Positions 50,092-60,563 are shown, counted from the stretch's first letter. The stretch: 64,000 nucleotides of DNA from Arthrobacter sp. UKPF54-2 (GCF_007858535.1 NZ_CP040174.1:1240001-1304000); one strand, 5' to 3'. The notes: generated by a model not told the origin, from the sequence alone. A program made the numbers and translations.

Positions 50092-50165
50092 CGCTTAACA
50101 TGAAGCCCGCCGGGAACCCGCTGCCGATAAAGTAGGGGACGAGTTAGCCAAATATATGCCGGACC

Positions 50166-50179
50166 AGGAATGTATTCCT
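50166..50179. promoter_or_regulatory. palindrome AGGAAT-GT-ATTCCT upstream of the 2-oxoacid dehydrogenase operon
   Basis: A perfect 6-bp inverted repeat with a 2-nt centre lies 60 bp before the E1-alpha start. It is flanked by the AT-rich arms ATATATGC (50153-50160) and GTATATAT. The 150-bp gap is otherwise GC-rich, so this nested symmetrical patch stands out as a regulator site. Confidence 0.5.
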
Positions 50180-50238
50180 TGCCCCGTATATATCCCAACG
50201 ATTGCGGCGCATTCGGATGCGGCAGGCAAGGAGACGGT

Positions 50239-51486
50239 ATGGGCGCCACACATCTGCCCTCTACCGAGTTCGACGGAACCGGCGTGGACGACCAGCGGGA
50301 GGCGCAGGCCGAAGCCGTGTTGGGCGATCCCGCGGTCCCCATGGTCCAGCTGCTGAGCCCGGACGGAACCCTGGGCACCGATCCGGTGTTCTCCGAATAC
50401 GCGGCCCGGCTGGACGCCGAAAAGCTCCGCGGGTTCTATGCCGACATGGCGAAAATCCGCCGCTTTGACGTCGAGGCCACGGCCCTGCAGCGGCAAGGCC
50501 AGCTGGCGCTGTGGGTCCCGCTGACCGGCCAGGAAGCGGCGCAGATCGGCTCCGGCCGGGCGAGCCAGCCGCAGGACTACATTTTCCCCACTTACCGGGA
50601 ACACGGCGTCGCGCTCACCCGCAACGTGGACCTGGCCGAACTGCTGCGCCAGTTCCGCGGCGTATCCAACGGCGGCTGGAATCCCAAGGAGACCAACTTC
50701 CACCTGTACACCCTGGTCCTGGCCGCCCAGACCCCGCACGCCGTCGGCTACGCGATGGGCATCCAGCGCGACCAGAAGCGCGCCGCAGCCCAGGCGGCAG
50801 CCGCGGGGTCCGCCGCCGGGACGCAGGATCCGAAGGCCGCCGTCATGGTCTACTTCGGCGACGGCGCCAGCTCCGAGGGCGATGTGCACGAGTCCATGGT
50901 GTTCGCCTCCTCCTACAACGCCCCCGTGGTGTTCTTCTGCCAGAACAACCACTGGGCCATCTCCGTGCCCACTACCGTGCAGACCCGCATCCCGCTCTCC
51001 CACCGTGCCAAGGGCTACGGCTTCCCCGGCATCCGGGTGGACGGCAACGACGTGATCGCGGTCCACGCCGTCACCGAATGGGCCCTCGAACGCGCCCGCG
51101 AAGGCAAGAGCCCGGTCCTGATCGAGGCCTTCACCTACCGCGTCGGCGCGCACACCACTGCGGATGACCCCACGAAGTACCGCGGCTCCGAGGAGGAAGA
51201 GCGGTGGCGGGCGAAGGACCCGCTGGAACGGCTCGAGAAGTACCTCCGCGCCGAGGGCCTTGCCGACGACGCCTTCTTCGACCAGGTCAAGGCCGACGGC
51301 GACGAGCTCGCCGCCTACGTCCGCAAGACCACCCACGACCTGGAAACCCCGGACATCCGGACGGCGTTCGCCAACACCTACGCCCAGGCGCACCCGCTGG
51401 TGGCCGAAGAGCTGGCCTGGTTCGAGGAGTACAGTGCCGGTTTCGCCGACGAGGCGGAGCCTGCCGACACGGAGGCGGCCAACTGA
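50239..51486 (+). CDS. 2-oxoacid dehydrogenase E1 alpha subunit (branched-chain/pyruvate type)
   Basis: The 415-residue thiamine-diphosphate enzyme has the TPP motif GDGASSEGDVHESMVFASSY ending in QNNHWAIS, and PTYREHGVALTRN near the active site. ATG 50239 has AAGGAG 5-6 nt upstream; an upstream in-frame ATG at 50170 lacks one. With E1-beta and E2 it oxidatively decarboxylates a 2-oxo acid. In mycobacteria a similar trio acts on branched-chain oxoacids, so annotation as pyruvate dehydrogenase should be treated with care. The E3 gene is not in the operon. Confidence 0.93.
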   Translation: MGATHLPSTEFDGTGVDDQREAQAEAVLGDPAVPMVQLLSPDGTLGTDPVFSEYAARLDAEKLRGFYADMAKIRRFDVEATALQRQGQLALWVPLTGQEAAQIGSGRASQPQDYIFPTYREHGVALTRNVDLAELLRQFRGVSNGGWNPKETNFHLYTLVLAAQTPHAVGYAMGIQRDQKRAAAQAAAAGSAAGTQDPKAAVMVYFGDGASSEGDVHESMVFASSYNAPVVFFCQNNHWAISVPTTVQTRIPLSHRAKGYGFPGIRVDGNDVIAVHAVTEWALERAREGKSPVLIEAFTYRVGAHTTADDPTKYRGSEEEERWRAKDPLERLEKYLRAEGLADDAFFDQVKADGDELAAYVRKTTHDLETPDIRTAFANTYAQAHPLVAEELAWFEEYSAGFADEAEPADTEAAN

Positions 51487-52466
51487 TGACCACCATGACC
51501 ATTGCCAAGGCCATCAACGAGGGCCTCCGGGCCTCGCTGGCCGGCAACCCCCGCACCCTGCTGATGGGCGAGGACATCGGCCCGCTGGGCGGCGTCTACC
51601 GCGTCACGGACGGCCTGATCGGGGAGTTCGGCGCCGACCGCGTCGTCGACACCCCGCTGGCCGAGTCCGGCATCATCGGCACCGCCATCGGCCTGGCGCT
51701 GAGCGGCTACCTGCCGGTCTGCGAAATCCAGTTCGACGGCTTTGTGTTCCCGGGCTTCAACCAGATCACCACGCAGCTGGCCAAGATGCATTCGCGCAGC
51801 AACGGCAACCTCACCGTCCCCGTTGTCATCCGGATCCCGTACGGCGGCGGTATCGGCTCGATCGAACACCACTCCGAGTCTCCGGAAGCGCTGTTCGCCC
51901 ACACCGCCGGGCTGCGGATCATCACCCCGTCCAACCCGCACGACGCCTACTGGATGATCCAGCAGGCCATCGACTGCCTGGACCCGGTGATCGTCTTCGA
52001 ACCGAAGCGGCGCTACTGGCTCAAGGGCGAGGTGGACACCACCTCCCCGGGGCAGTCCGCGGACCCGTTCCAGGCCCACGTCCTGCGCTCCGGAACCGAC
52101 GCCACCGTTGTGGCATACGGCCCGCTGGTGCCGGTGGCCCTCGCCGCCGCCTCCGCCGCCGCCGAGGACGGCCACAGCGTGGAAGTGATCGACCTGCGCT
52201 CCATCTCGCCGATCGACTTCGACACCGTCACCGACTCGGTCCGGAAGACCGGCCGGCTGATCGTGGCGCACGAGGCGCCGACCTTCGGCGGCATCGGCGG
52301 CGAGATCGCCGCCCGCGTCAGCGAGCGGGCCTTCCACTCGCTCGAGGCCCCGGTCATGCGCGTCGGCGGCTTCCACATGCCCTACCCGGTGGCCAAGGTG
52401 GAGGAAGACTACCTCCCCGACATCGACCGCATCCTTGAGGCGCTGGAACGCGCCCTCGCCTACTGA
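51486..52466 (+). CDS. 2-oxoacid dehydrogenase E1 beta subunit
   Basis: The 326-residue transketolase-like beta subunit contains [60 protein letters not shown] and a C-terminal domain with [17 protein letters not shown]. It completes the thiamine-diphosphate site with E1-alpha. The start ATG overlaps the E1-alpha stop in TGATG, so translation is coupled. E2 follows 11 bp later. Confidence 0.95.
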   Translation: MTTMTIAKAINEGLRASLAGNPRTLLMGEDIGPLGGVYRVTDGLIGEFGADRVVDTPLAESGIIGTAIGLALSGYLPVCEIQFDGFVFPGFNQITTQLAKMHSRSNGNLTVPVVIRIPYGGGIGSIEHHSESPEALFAHTAGLRIITPSNPHDAYWMIQQAIDCLDPVIVFEPKRRYWLKGEVDTTSPGQSADPFQAHVLRSGTDATVVAYGPLVPVALAAASAAAEDGHSVEVIDLRSISPIDFDTVTDSVRKTGRLIVAHEAPTFGGIGGEIAARVSERAFHSLEAPVMRVGGFHMPYPVAKVEEDYLPDIDRILEALERALAY

Positions 52467-52477
52467 CGGGGATCCCC

Positions 52478-54022
52478 ATGACCGTGAACAAGTTCAACCT
52501 TCCCGACGTCGGCGAGGGCCTGACCGAGGCCGAAATCGTCTCGTGGAAGGTCAAGGCCGGCGACACCGTGGCCGTCAACGACGTGCTGTGCGAGATCGAA
52601 ACGGCCAAGTCCCTTGTGGAGCTCCCGTCCCCGTACGCCGGGACCGTCACCGAGCTGCTGGTCCCCGAGGGGGTGACGGTCGACGTCGGGACGCCGATCA
52701 TCAGCGTCTCCGACGCCGCGGCGGAGACCGCCCCGGCCCCCGCGCCGGCCGACGCTCCTGCTGTGCCAGAAGCGCCCATGTACGGCACGCTCGAGCCGCA
52801 GACCTCCGACGCCGGCGGACCCCCGGCCGGCGGCCCGCTGGTCGGTTCCGGCCCCAAGGCCGACGCCGTCAAGCGCCGACGCCGGATCACCGCGCCCGCT
52901 GTTCCGGCAGCCGCCGCCCCGGCGCCCGCGCCGGCCCCTGCATCCGCCCCGGCGCCCGCGCCGGCCCCTGCATCCGCCCCGGCGCCCGCCGTCGAACCCG
53001 TCGAGGCGCACGACATCTGGATCAGCCCGGAGGCTGTCGCCAGGGCCGAGCGTCCCGCTCCCGCAGCAGCCGGGGCCGTCGACCCGCGCCCCACGCTCGG
53101 CGGCGCCATCACCGGACTGGTAAGCCGTGTCCTGGCCAAGCCCCCGGTCCGGAAGTTCGCCCGCGACCTCGGCATCGATCTGGCCGACGTTGTACCCACC
53201 GGCGCGCGCGGCGAGGTGACCCGCGAGGACCTCGTCAGCTACCAGGCCCAGCGCGACGCCGAGCTGGACCAGGCGGATTCGTTCTGGGGCAAGACCGGCC
53301 GGCCCCAGGAGCAGCGGATCGAGCGCATCCCGGTCAAGGGCGTGCGCAAGGCCACCGCCCGGGCCATGGTGGAGTCTGCCTTCGCGGCCCCGCACGTGAG
53401 CATTTTCGTGGACGTCGATGCCAGCCGCACCATGGAGTTCGTCAAGCGGCTCAAGGCCTCCCGCGACTTCGAGGGCATCAAGGTCTCGCCGTTGCTGATC
53501 CTCGCCAAGGCGGTCATCTGGGCCGCGGCGCGCAACCCCAGTGTCAACGCGAGCTGGGTGGATGCCGAGGACGGCAGCGACTCGGCCGAGATCCACGTCA
53601 AGCACTTTATGAACCTGGGCATCGCCGCCGCGACCCCGCGCGGCCTGATGGTGCCGAACATCAAGAACGCCCAGGACCTCTCGCTCAAGGAGCTCGCGCT
53701 GGCCCTGAACGAGCTCGCCACCACGGCGCGGGCGGGCAAGACCCAGCCGGCGCAGATGCAGGGCGGCACCCTCACGGTCACGAATATCGGCGCCCTGGGC
53801 ATCGACACGGGCACGCCGATCATCAACCCCGGCGAGGTGGCGATCGTGGCCTTCGGAACGATCAAGCAGAAGCCCTGGGTCCTGGACGGCGAGGTGATCC
53901 CGCGCTGGATTACCACCCTCGGCGGGTCCTTCGACCACCGGGTGGTGGACGGGGACCTCTCGGCGCGCTTTATGGCCGACGTCGCGTCCATCCTGGAAGA
54001 GCCCGCCCTGCTGCTGGACTGA
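52478..54022 (+). CDS. dihydrolipoamide acyltransferase (E2) of the 2-oxoacid dehydrogenase complex
   Basis: The 514-residue E2 has one lipoyl domain (1-77) with the lipoylated lysine K44 ([11 protein letters not shown]), an Ala/Pro linker (about 85-190) with a 30-bp DNA repeat, a peripheral subunit-binding domain (about 205-245, [19 protein letters not shown]) and a catalytic core with FDHRVVDGD near the end (about 486-494). It transfers the acyl group to CoA. Its single lipoyl domain is typical of branched-chain-type E2. No E3 gene follows; the next gene is catR after 147 bp. Confidence 0.95.
   Translation: MTVNKFNLPDVGEGLTEAEIVSWKVKAGDTVAVNDVLCEIETAKSLVELPSPYAGTVTELLVPEGVTVDVGTPIISVSDAAAETAPAPAPADAPAVPEAPMYGTLEPQTSDAGGPPAGGPLVGSGPKADAVKRRRRITAPAVPAAAAPAPAPAPASAPAPAPAPASAPAPAVEPVEAHDIWISPEAVARAERPAPAAAGAVDPRPTLGGAITGLVSRVLAKPPVRKFARDLGIDLADVVPTGARGEVTREDLVSYQAQRDAELDQADSFWGKTGRPQEQRIERIPVKGVRKATARAMVESAFAAPHVSIFVDVDASRTMEFVKRLKASRDFEGIKVSPLLILAKAVIWAAARNPSVNASWVDAEDGSDSAEIHVKHFMNLGIAAATPRGLMVPNIKNAQDLSLKELALALNELATTARAGKTQPAQMQGGTLTVTNIGALGIDTGTPIINPGEVAIVAFGTIKQKPWVLDGEVIPRWITTLGGSFDHRVVDGDLSARFMADVASILEEPALLLD
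52921..52980 (+). repeat. perfect 30-bp tandem repeat in the E2 linker
   Basis: The 30-bp unit beginning CGGCGCCCGC repeats exactly twice (52921-52950 and 52951-52980), with a further partial copy from 52981. It encodes ten-residue Ala/Pro/Ser linker units, which lengthen the flexible lipoyl arm. Perfect identity suggests a recent slip-strand expansion. Confidence 0.85.
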
Positions 54023-54083
54023 GCTCCGGCGCGGGCAGGGCCCTCGCCCGGTCTTTGATATGCAAAACGTCCCAAAAGTCTCC

Positions 54084-54122
54084 AAATAGATATTTCCCCT
54101 TACTAAGTGGTCCTCCTAAGCT
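54084..54122 (+). promoter_or_regulatory. catR promoter with cat-type regulatory motif
   Basis: AAATAGATATTTCCCCT (54084-54100) contains the palindrome AAATA-GA-TATTT and overlaps a TTTCCC -35 (54093-54098). TAAGCT (54117-54122) follows at 18-nt spacing as the -10. The motif recurs ahead of catA with one mismatch and the same distance to its -10. It is probably the CatR binding site. Confidence 0.7.
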
Positions 54123-54169
54123 GATCTGAGCACGGCATTTGGCCTGCTCCGAGCTGCCCGGGAGCTTCA

Positions 54170-55078
54170 ATGGAGACGCGTCACCTCAGGTACTTCATCG
54201 CTGTCGCCGAGGAGCGCCATTTCGGCCGCGCAGCCAAGCGACTGCACATGGCCCAGCCTCCGCTGTCCCAGCAGATCCGCCAGCTCGAGGAACAGCTCGG
54301 GACGCCCTTGCTGCAGCGCACCACCCGCAAGGTCGACCTCACCCCTGCCGGCCAGGTCCTCCTGGACAGGGGCCGGCTGCTGCTGCAGGAACTGGAGTCT
54401 CTCGAAGAGGACGTCAAGCAGGTCGGTGCCGGAGCCACCGGCGTGATCCGCGTGGGCTTCACCGGGACCGCAACCTACCGGCTGATGCCCAGTATCGTGC
54501 AGGCGGCCCGGCGCGCCCTTCCCGGCCTCCGGATTACCGTCCAGGGCGAGATGCTGACACCGCAAATGGAGTCCGCCCTGGAGGACGGGCGGATCGACGC
54601 CGCTGTCCTGCGACCGCCGGTCCGTTCCGGAAACCTTGCGCTCAAACTGCTGGAACAGGATCAGCTGGTCGCCGCACTTCCCGCCGATTCGCCCCTCGCC
54701 GATACGGGGATCCTCGAACTGGCGGACCTCGCCGGCCAGGATTTCATTGGCTATCCCGGCTCCTCCGCCGTCAGCAGCATCGTGGTGGACGCCTGCCGCA
54801 AAGCCGGGTTTCAGCCCCGGCTGGTCCAGGAAGCGAGGGAGACCTCTACCCTGCTCTCGCTCGTTGCCGCCGGAATGGGGATCGCACTGGTGCCAATGAC
54901 GTCCAGAATGTTCTCCTTCCAGGGCGTGGTGTTCCGCCCGCTGCGCAATCCCCCGCCGGTCGACCTCGCCGTCGCCTGGAACCGGAGCACCGAAACACCC
55001 CTCCTGCATAGTTTCCTGCAACTCTTCGACTCCCCGCAGCCCGTCGCTGCCGCAAAGGAACTCCGCCGTGAAAATTGA
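54170..55078 (+). CDS. catR: LysR family regulator of the catechol genes
   Basis: The 302-residue LysR-type regulator has an N-terminal winged HTH (1-60; HLRYFIAVAEERHFGRAAKR and MAQPPLSQQIRQLEEQLGT) and an effector domain (about 90-300). The TP-L-Q context matches the CatR/BenM/ClcR group, which uses cis,cis-muconate as co-inducer. It lies directly upstream of catB with an 11-bp overlap, an arrangement different from the divergent catR-catB of pseudomonads. A shared motif in front of catR and catA suggests autoregulation plus activation of catA. Confidence 0.92.
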   Translation: METRHLRYFIAVAEERHFGRAAKRLHMAQPPLSQQIRQLEEQLGTPLLQRTTRKVDLTPAGQVLLDRGRLLLQELESLEEDVKQVGAGATGVIRVGFTGTATYRLMPSIVQAARRALPGLRITVQGEMLTPQMESALEDGRIDAAVLRPPVRSGNLALKLLEQDQLVAALPADSPLADTGILELADLAGQDFIGYPGSSAVSSIVVDACRKAGFQPRLVQEARETSTLLSLVAAGMGIALVPMTSRMFSFQGVVFRPLRNPPPVDLAVAWNRSTETPLLHSFLQLFDSPQPVAAAKELRREN

Positions 55079-56168
55079 ACGCATTGAGGCCATCCCGTAC
55101 TCGATTCCCTACGCGCGCCCGCTGAAGTTCGCCAGTGGTGAGGTGACCTCCGCGGAGCACGTGCTGCTCCGGATCTACACCGATACCGGCATCTGTGGCG
55201 TCGCGGACACTCCGCCGCGGCCGTACACCTACGGCGAAACGCAGGATTCGATCGTCTCGGTGGTGACCAAAGTCTTTGCCCCTCAGCTGATCGGACTGGA
55301 TCCGTTGGACCGCTCGAAGGTCCGGCAGCTGCTCCGGCGCACGGTCAATAACCCCACGGCTAAGGGCGCCCTGGACATTGCGCTCTGGGATGTCATCGGA
55401 ATCTCCCTGGGCACGCCGGTGCACAAACTGCTGGGCGGCTTCACGGACAGCATGCGGGTGTCCCACATGCTGGGCTTCAAGCCCGCTGCGGAGCTCCTCG
55501 AGGAAGCGCTGCGGTTCCGTGAAACCTACGGCATTAACACGTTCAAGCTGAAGACCGGACGGCGGCCGCTCTCCCTCGACGTCGAGGCCTGCCATGTCCT
55601 GCGGGAGGGGCTCGGGACGGATACCGAGATCTACCTCGATGCCAACCGCGGCTGGACAGCGAATGAGGCCATGGAGGTCCTCCGCCGGACCGAGGGCCTC
55701 GGCCTGTCCATGCTGGAGGAACCGTGCGACGCCGGAGAGGCCCTGGGCCGCCGCCGGCTCGTCCAGAACTCGAGCATCCCGATCGTTGGCGACGAAAGCG
55801 TCCCCACCCTTGGGGACGTATCCCGGGAGCTGCTTTCCGGTGGAAGCAACGCAATTTGCATCAAGACCGCGCGTAGCGGTTTCACCGAAGCCCAGCAGAT
55901 CCTCGGGCTCTGTGAGGGGCTCGGCGTGGACGTCACCATGGGCAACCAGATCGACACCCAGGTCGGCAGCCTCGCCACGGTTACCTTCGGAGCTGCATTC
56001 GAGGCCACCTCCCGGCGTGCCGGGGAACTCTCGAACTACCTGGACATGACGGACGACCTTCTCGCCGAACCGCTGAAGATCGCCGACGGCGCCATCCGCG
56101 TCCGTGAGGTTCCCGGCGTCGGCGCGGCCATCGACGCCGACAAACTGCGGAAGTACCGCCGGGACTAG
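55068..56168 (+). CDS. catB: muconate cycloisomerase
   Basis: The 366-residue enolase-superfamily enzyme converts cis,cis-muconate to muconolactone. The K-x-K motif is K160-L-K162 (TFKLKTG). Metal ligands are D191 (LDANRGW), E217 (MLEEP) and D242 (VGDES), and K266 (IKTARSG) completes the site. The GTG start is 11 bp inside the catR end with AAAGGA upstream. It is followed by catC 53 bp later. Confidence 0.94.
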   Translation: MKIERIEAIPYSIPYARPLKFASGEVTSAEHVLLRIYTDTGICGVADTPPRPYTYGETQDSIVSVVTKVFAPQLIGLDPLDRSKVRQLLRRTVNNPTAKGALDIALWDVIGISLGTPVHKLLGGFTDSMRVSHMLGFKPAAELLEEALRFRETYGINTFKLKTGRRPLSLDVEACHVLREGLGTDTEIYLDANRGWTANEAMEVLRRTEGLGLSMLEEPCDAGEALGRRRLVQNSSIPIVGDESVPTLGDVSRELLSGGSNAICIKTARSGFTEAQQILGLCEGLGVDVTMGNQIDTQVGSLATVTFGAAFEATSRRAGELSNYLDMTDDLLAEPLKIADGAIRVREVPGVGAAIDADKLRKYRRD

Positions 56169-56221
56169 CCCGTCCTGCCCGCATCCTTCCCTCCGATTTC
56201 CAAGACCCCAAGGAGAACCAC

Positions 56222-56500
56222 ATGCTGTACCTGGTCCGCATGGACGTCAACATCCCCCTGGACATGCCCAAGGAGCGCGCCGACGCCATCAAGGCGGAGG
56301 AGCGGGAGTACTCCCAGCGGCTTCAGCGAGACGGACGCTGGGCTCATTTGTGGCGGGTCGTGGGCGAGTACTCCAATTACTCGGTGTTCGACGTCGCGGA
56401 CAACGACGAGTTGCACACCCTGCTCTCCGGACTGCCGCTCTTCCCGTTCATGGACATCAAGGTGACGCCTCTCGCCAAGCATCCGTCCGCCATCGAATAG
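56222..56500 (+). CDS. catC: muconolactone delta-isomerase
   Basis: The 92-residue protein has the family start MLYLVRMDVNIPLDMPKERA and RDGRWAHLWRVVGEYSNYSV, FDVADNDELHTLLSGLPLFP. It moves the double bond of muconolactone to give 3-oxoadipate enol-lactone, the substrate of PcaD encoded far upstream. AAGGAG precedes the ATG. Its length and motifs match CatC exactly, so only the assembly state (decamer in known cases) is inferred. Confidence 0.95.
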   Translation: MLYLVRMDVNIPLDMPKERADAIKAEEREYSQRLQRDGRWAHLWRVVGEYSNYSVFDVADNDELHTLLSGLPLFPFMDIKVTPLAKHPSAIE

Positions 56501-56535
56501 GCACCCCCGGATTCATATCCGCAAGCTTTCAATGA

Positions 56536-57522
<987 letters not shown>

Positions 57523-57534
57523 GCGCCTTCGCCA

Positions 57535-57566
57535 CCCCCGGGGCCGGAGTCTTCCTGCCCCGGGGG
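57535..57566 (+). terminator. stem-loop downstream of catA
   Basis: The 10-bp perfect stem CCCCCGGGGC (57535-57544) pairs with GCCCCGGGGG (57557-57566). It sits 13 bp after the catA stop and 121 bp before the symporter start. Without a clean U-tract it may work as a partial terminator or as an RNA 3'-end stabiliser that makes catA more abundant than downstream messages. Confidence 0.65.
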
Positions 57567-57686
57567 ATCGCTCCAAAATTTCACTCCCAACACCGCCGTG
57601 CTGCCCCCTGCCCAAAATGCAGTGGCCGCAGCCGCGCGGATCCCAGATCAACCGGATCAGAACATTCACACGAAAGCGAGTTACCG

Positions 57687-59051
57687 GTGACAAAAACCGC
57701 CTATAACGTCCAGGACGTTATCGACAACACGCCCATGGGATTCAAACGATGGTCCATCGTCGTCCTCTGTTTCGTGATCGCATTGCTGGACGGATTCGAC
57801 ACGCAGTCCATTGCCTTCATCGGTCCGGCAATAGCCGAAGACTTTGGTTTGCAGGCCACGGACATGACGTGGGTAATCACGGCCAGCACCGTTGGCATGT
57901 GCGTGGGCGCCATGTCGCTCGGTACGTTCGGCGACCGGATCGGTCGTAAGAAAACCATCCTGCTCGCCCTGGCACTTTTTGGCGTGTTTTCCCTTGCTGG
58001 TGCCTTCGCTCAATCGCTGGAACAGATTGTCATTCTGCGCTTCCTCATTGGCCTGGGCATGGGCGGCGCCACGCCCGCCCTGCTGGCTTTGACGGCAGAG
58101 TACAGCCCCAAATCCCGACGCGGGACGTTCATGACATTGGTGCTCCTGGGCCTGCCTGGCGGTGCGCTGCTCGGCGGCCTTGTGGCGGCGGCCTGGCTCC
58201 CCGTCTTGGGCTGGCGCGGAATATTCCTGGCCGGAGGCGTGCTGCCCTTGGCCATGGTCTTGATCTGCCTGAGGATGCTCTCCGAGTCGCCCGTTTTCCT
58301 GGCAGCCAAGGGCACGCCCGCAGCCGACGCAGCGGCGCGTCGGATCATGGCGTCGGTCTCCGGCCGCCCGGTCAGCCCGGACGCCTTGCTGACGACAAAT
58401 GACAAAGCCGAGGAACGCAGTTCCATCGCGGCACTCTTCTCAATCAGGTACCGGATGGTTACCATCGCAGTCTTTGCCACCTACCTGCTCAACTGGATCG
58501 CGTGGTTCCTGCTGCTGCTGTGGATGCCCACCGCACTCAAGATGTTGGGGCTGGCAGGCTCCCAGGCCGCCATGGGGACCGTGACCGTCAACGGCGCGTT
58601 CATCCTCTTTGCCATCCCGCTGTCCATAATCCTGCCCAAGGTGAACCCAAGGAAGCTGCTGCTGGTCATGTTTGGCGCGGGGATCGTCATCGCGATCGGG
58701 CTCGGATTGGCCGGCTCCAATTTTGCGCTGGTGTTCGTGTTGATCGGGCTCGCCGGCTTCGGCATTGGCGGCCAGCAGTTGGCCCTGAATTACCTGATCG
58801 CCAACGCCTACCCCACTCAACTTCGTGCCACAGCTACGGGCTGGGGAATCGGCATTGGCCGTCTTGGTTCCATCGTGGGCTCCGCCCTTGGCGGGGTCAT
58901 CCTTACGGGACTGGGCGTCTCCGGATACTTCATGGCTCTCGCTGTTCCGCTGGTCCTCGCCGGACTGGCCACTCTCCTGGTGCGGAGCAAGGCTGTCGAG
59001 GCCGATCCTGCACCGACGGCGACGCCACTGGAACGTGAAGCCGTCAGCTAG
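57687..59051 (+). CDS. aromatic acid:H+ symporter (AAHS family, BenK/PcaK-like)
   Basis: The 454-residue twelve-helix carrier begins with the AAHS-type helix 1, CFVIALLDGFDTQSIAFIGP, containing the D-G-F-D motif important for aromatic substrates, and GTFGDRIGRKKTI in loop 2-3. The central loop is short. In this operon it would import benzoate or a related acid that ends as catechol; the substrate is inferred. The GTG start has GAAAGCGAG upstream, a weak site. It is followed 109 bp later by benD. Confidence 0.91.
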   Translation: MTKTAYNVQDVIDNTPMGFKRWSIVVLCFVIALLDGFDTQSIAFIGPAIAEDFGLQATDMTWVITASTVGMCVGAMSLGTFGDRIGRKKTILLALALFGVFSLAGAFAQSLEQIVILRFLIGLGMGGATPALLALTAEYSPKSRRGTFMTLVLLGLPGGALLGGLVAAAWLPVLGWRGIFLAGGVLPLAMVLICLRMLSESPVFLAAKGTPAADAAARRIMASVSGRPVSPDALLTTNDKAEERSSIAALFSIRYRMVTIAVFATYLLNWIAWFLLLLWMPTALKMLGLAGSQAAMGTVTVNGAFILFAIPLSIILPKVNPRKLLLVMFGAGIVIAIGLGLAGSNFALVFVLIGLAGFGIGGQQLALNYLIANAYPTQLRATATGWGIGIGRLGSIVGSALGGVILTGLGVSGYFMALAVPLVLAGLATLLVRSKAVEADPAPTATPLEREAVS

Positions 59052-59160
59052 CGCGGCAGGAGACAGACAGGCAGGGCCCGCCGCCGCGGTATCAAGACCC
59101 GCGGGGCGGGCGCCTGCCAGCCATGAATCGGCTACAACTGACAAGCAAGGACACACAGGA

Positions 59161-59934
59161 ATGCGTTTTACCAACAAGGTTGTCGTAGTGACAGGGGCCG
59201 CCCAAGGGATTGGCGCCGTCGTCGCACGGAAGATTGCCGCCGAGGGCGGCAGCGTGGTCCTGGCGGACCGGTCGGAGCTGGTCACGGAGGTGTGTGCCGA
59301 GCTGGCTGCCGGTGGAGTTCCCGTCCGGTATTTCCTTTGCAATCTGGAAACATATGCGGGCGCCGCTGACCTGATGGCCTACGCGCTGGCGGAGTTTGGG
59401 CGGATTGACATCCTGATCAACAATGTTGGCGGCACGATCTGGGCCAAGCCCTACGAGCACTATCAGGAGGACGAAATCGAGGCCGAAGTGCGGCGCTCCC
59501 TGTTCCCGACGCTGTGGTGCTGCCGTGCCGTGCTGCCGCATATGGTCGAGCGGGCGGCCGGGGTCATCGTGAACGTCTCCTCGATCGCCACGCGCAGCAT
59601 CAACCGCGTGCCGTACGCGGCGGCAAAGGGCGGGGTCAACGCGCTGACCGCCTCGCTGGCGTTCGAAGCTGCCTCACACGGGATCCGCGTAGTGGCGACG
59701 GCACCCGGCGGCACAGCGGCCCCGCCGCGAAAGATACCCCGGAATCCCAACGAGCAGTCGGAACAAGAAGCGATGTGGTATCAGCAGATCGTCGACCAGA
59801 CCACCGAAAGCACTTTGTTCAAGCGGTACGGCACGCTCGACGAGCAAGCCGACCCGATCTTGTTCATGGCCTCTGACGACGCCAGTTACATCACGGGGGT
59901 TGTCCTGCCGGTGGGCGGAGGAGACCTCGGATAA
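59161..59934 (+). CDS. benD: 1,6-dihydroxycyclohexadiene-1-carboxylate dehydrogenase (BenD-like SDR)
   Basis: The 257-residue short-chain dehydrogenase has the cofactor motif TGAAQGIG (11-18), the active-site serines S140-S141, Y152 and K156 (NVSSIATRSI and VPYAAAKGG), and NNVGGT. BenD oxidises the benzoate cis-diol to catechol with loss of CO2 and production of NADH. The similarity to BenD (FNNVGGTIWAKPYEHYQEDE-like segment) is clear, but the dioxygenase genes benABC are not in this window. ATG 59161 has AAGGA 9 nt upstream. Confidence 0.85.
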   Translation: MRFTNKVVVVTGAAQGIGAVVARKIAAEGGSVVLADRSELVTEVCAELAAGGVPVRYFLCNLETYAGAADLMAYALAEFGRIDILINNVGGTIWAKPYEHYQEDEIEAEVRRSLFPTLWCCRAVLPHMVERAAGVIVNVSSIATRSINRVPYAAAKGGVNALTASLAFEAASHGIRVVATAPGGTAAPPRKIPRNPNEQSEQEAMWYQQIVDQTTESTLFKRYGTLDEQADPILFMASDDASYITGVVLPVGGGDLG

Positions 59935-59973
59935 CTCTGCCCGGTCCGAACACACAGCAGGAAGGAGACGACG

Positions 59974-60546
59974 ATGACGCGAGACGTCATGGGAGGCATC
60001 GAAAACCGGGAACTGTGCCAGGTATTCGGCAGTTTCGCCACCGGTGTCACTGTGGTTACCACCCGCACATCCGATGGCATTCCGCACGGGGCAACCGTCA
60101 CCGCCTTCGCAGCCGTGTCCCTCGACCCGCCGCTGGCGCAAGTCACGCTGACCCGGGCCTCGCGCGCGGCAGGCTACCTGGAGGGTGCCCCGTTCGCCGT
60201 AAACATCCTCTCCCTCGAACAAATTGATGCTGCCCGGCACTTTGCCGGCAGCGTCGCTGACACGGAACCGAAATGGACGTTGGACGGCGACGTCCCTGAG
60301 CTGGCCGGGAACGCCGCCACCCTGGTGTGCCGGCCATGGAACATTTACGACGGCGGCGACCACATCATCGTCGTCGGTGAGGTCATCGCCATGGACATCA
60401 CGGAGCGGGAACCGCTCGTCTCCTTCGGCGGGGCGTTCCACACGATGGGACGCCGCGTTGAAGGAGACCGGTGTGATGCCAACGACTCGGGGTGGTTCGC
60501 GGGGTCCGAATCTTTCACGCCGTTCCCGGCACCAAAGTCCCTCTAA
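59974..60546 (+). CDS. flavin reductase (two-component monooxygenase partner)
   Basis: The 190-residue product belongs to the HpaC/flavin-reductase-like family: FGSFATGVTVVTTRTSDGIP, GATVTAFAAVSLDPPLAQVT and PFAVNILSLEQIDAARHFAG. It reduces FMN or FAD with NAD(P)H for a separate monooxygenase component. No oxygenase partner lies beside it. AAGGAG precedes the ATG closely, and it ends the catA-to-flavin-reductase run. It might support an unlinked salicylate, phenol or anthranilate hydroxylase. Confidence 0.9.
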   Translation: MTRDVMGGIENRELCQVFGSFATGVTVVTTRTSDGIPHGATVTAFAAVSLDPPLAQVTLTRASRAAGYLEGAPFAVNILSLEQIDAARHFAGSVADTEPKWTLDGDVPELAGNAATLVCRPWNIYDGGDHIIVVGEVIAMDITEREPLVSFGGAFHTMGRRVEGDRCDANDSGWFAGSESFTPFPAPKSL

Positions 60547-60563
60547 CTAGGCTTGAACGCTCG

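Noticed and set aside
50239..54022. Firm naming as pdhABC
   Set aside because: Residues visible by eye do not separate pyruvate from branched-chain specificity, and mycobacterial equivalents act on branched-chain oxoacids.
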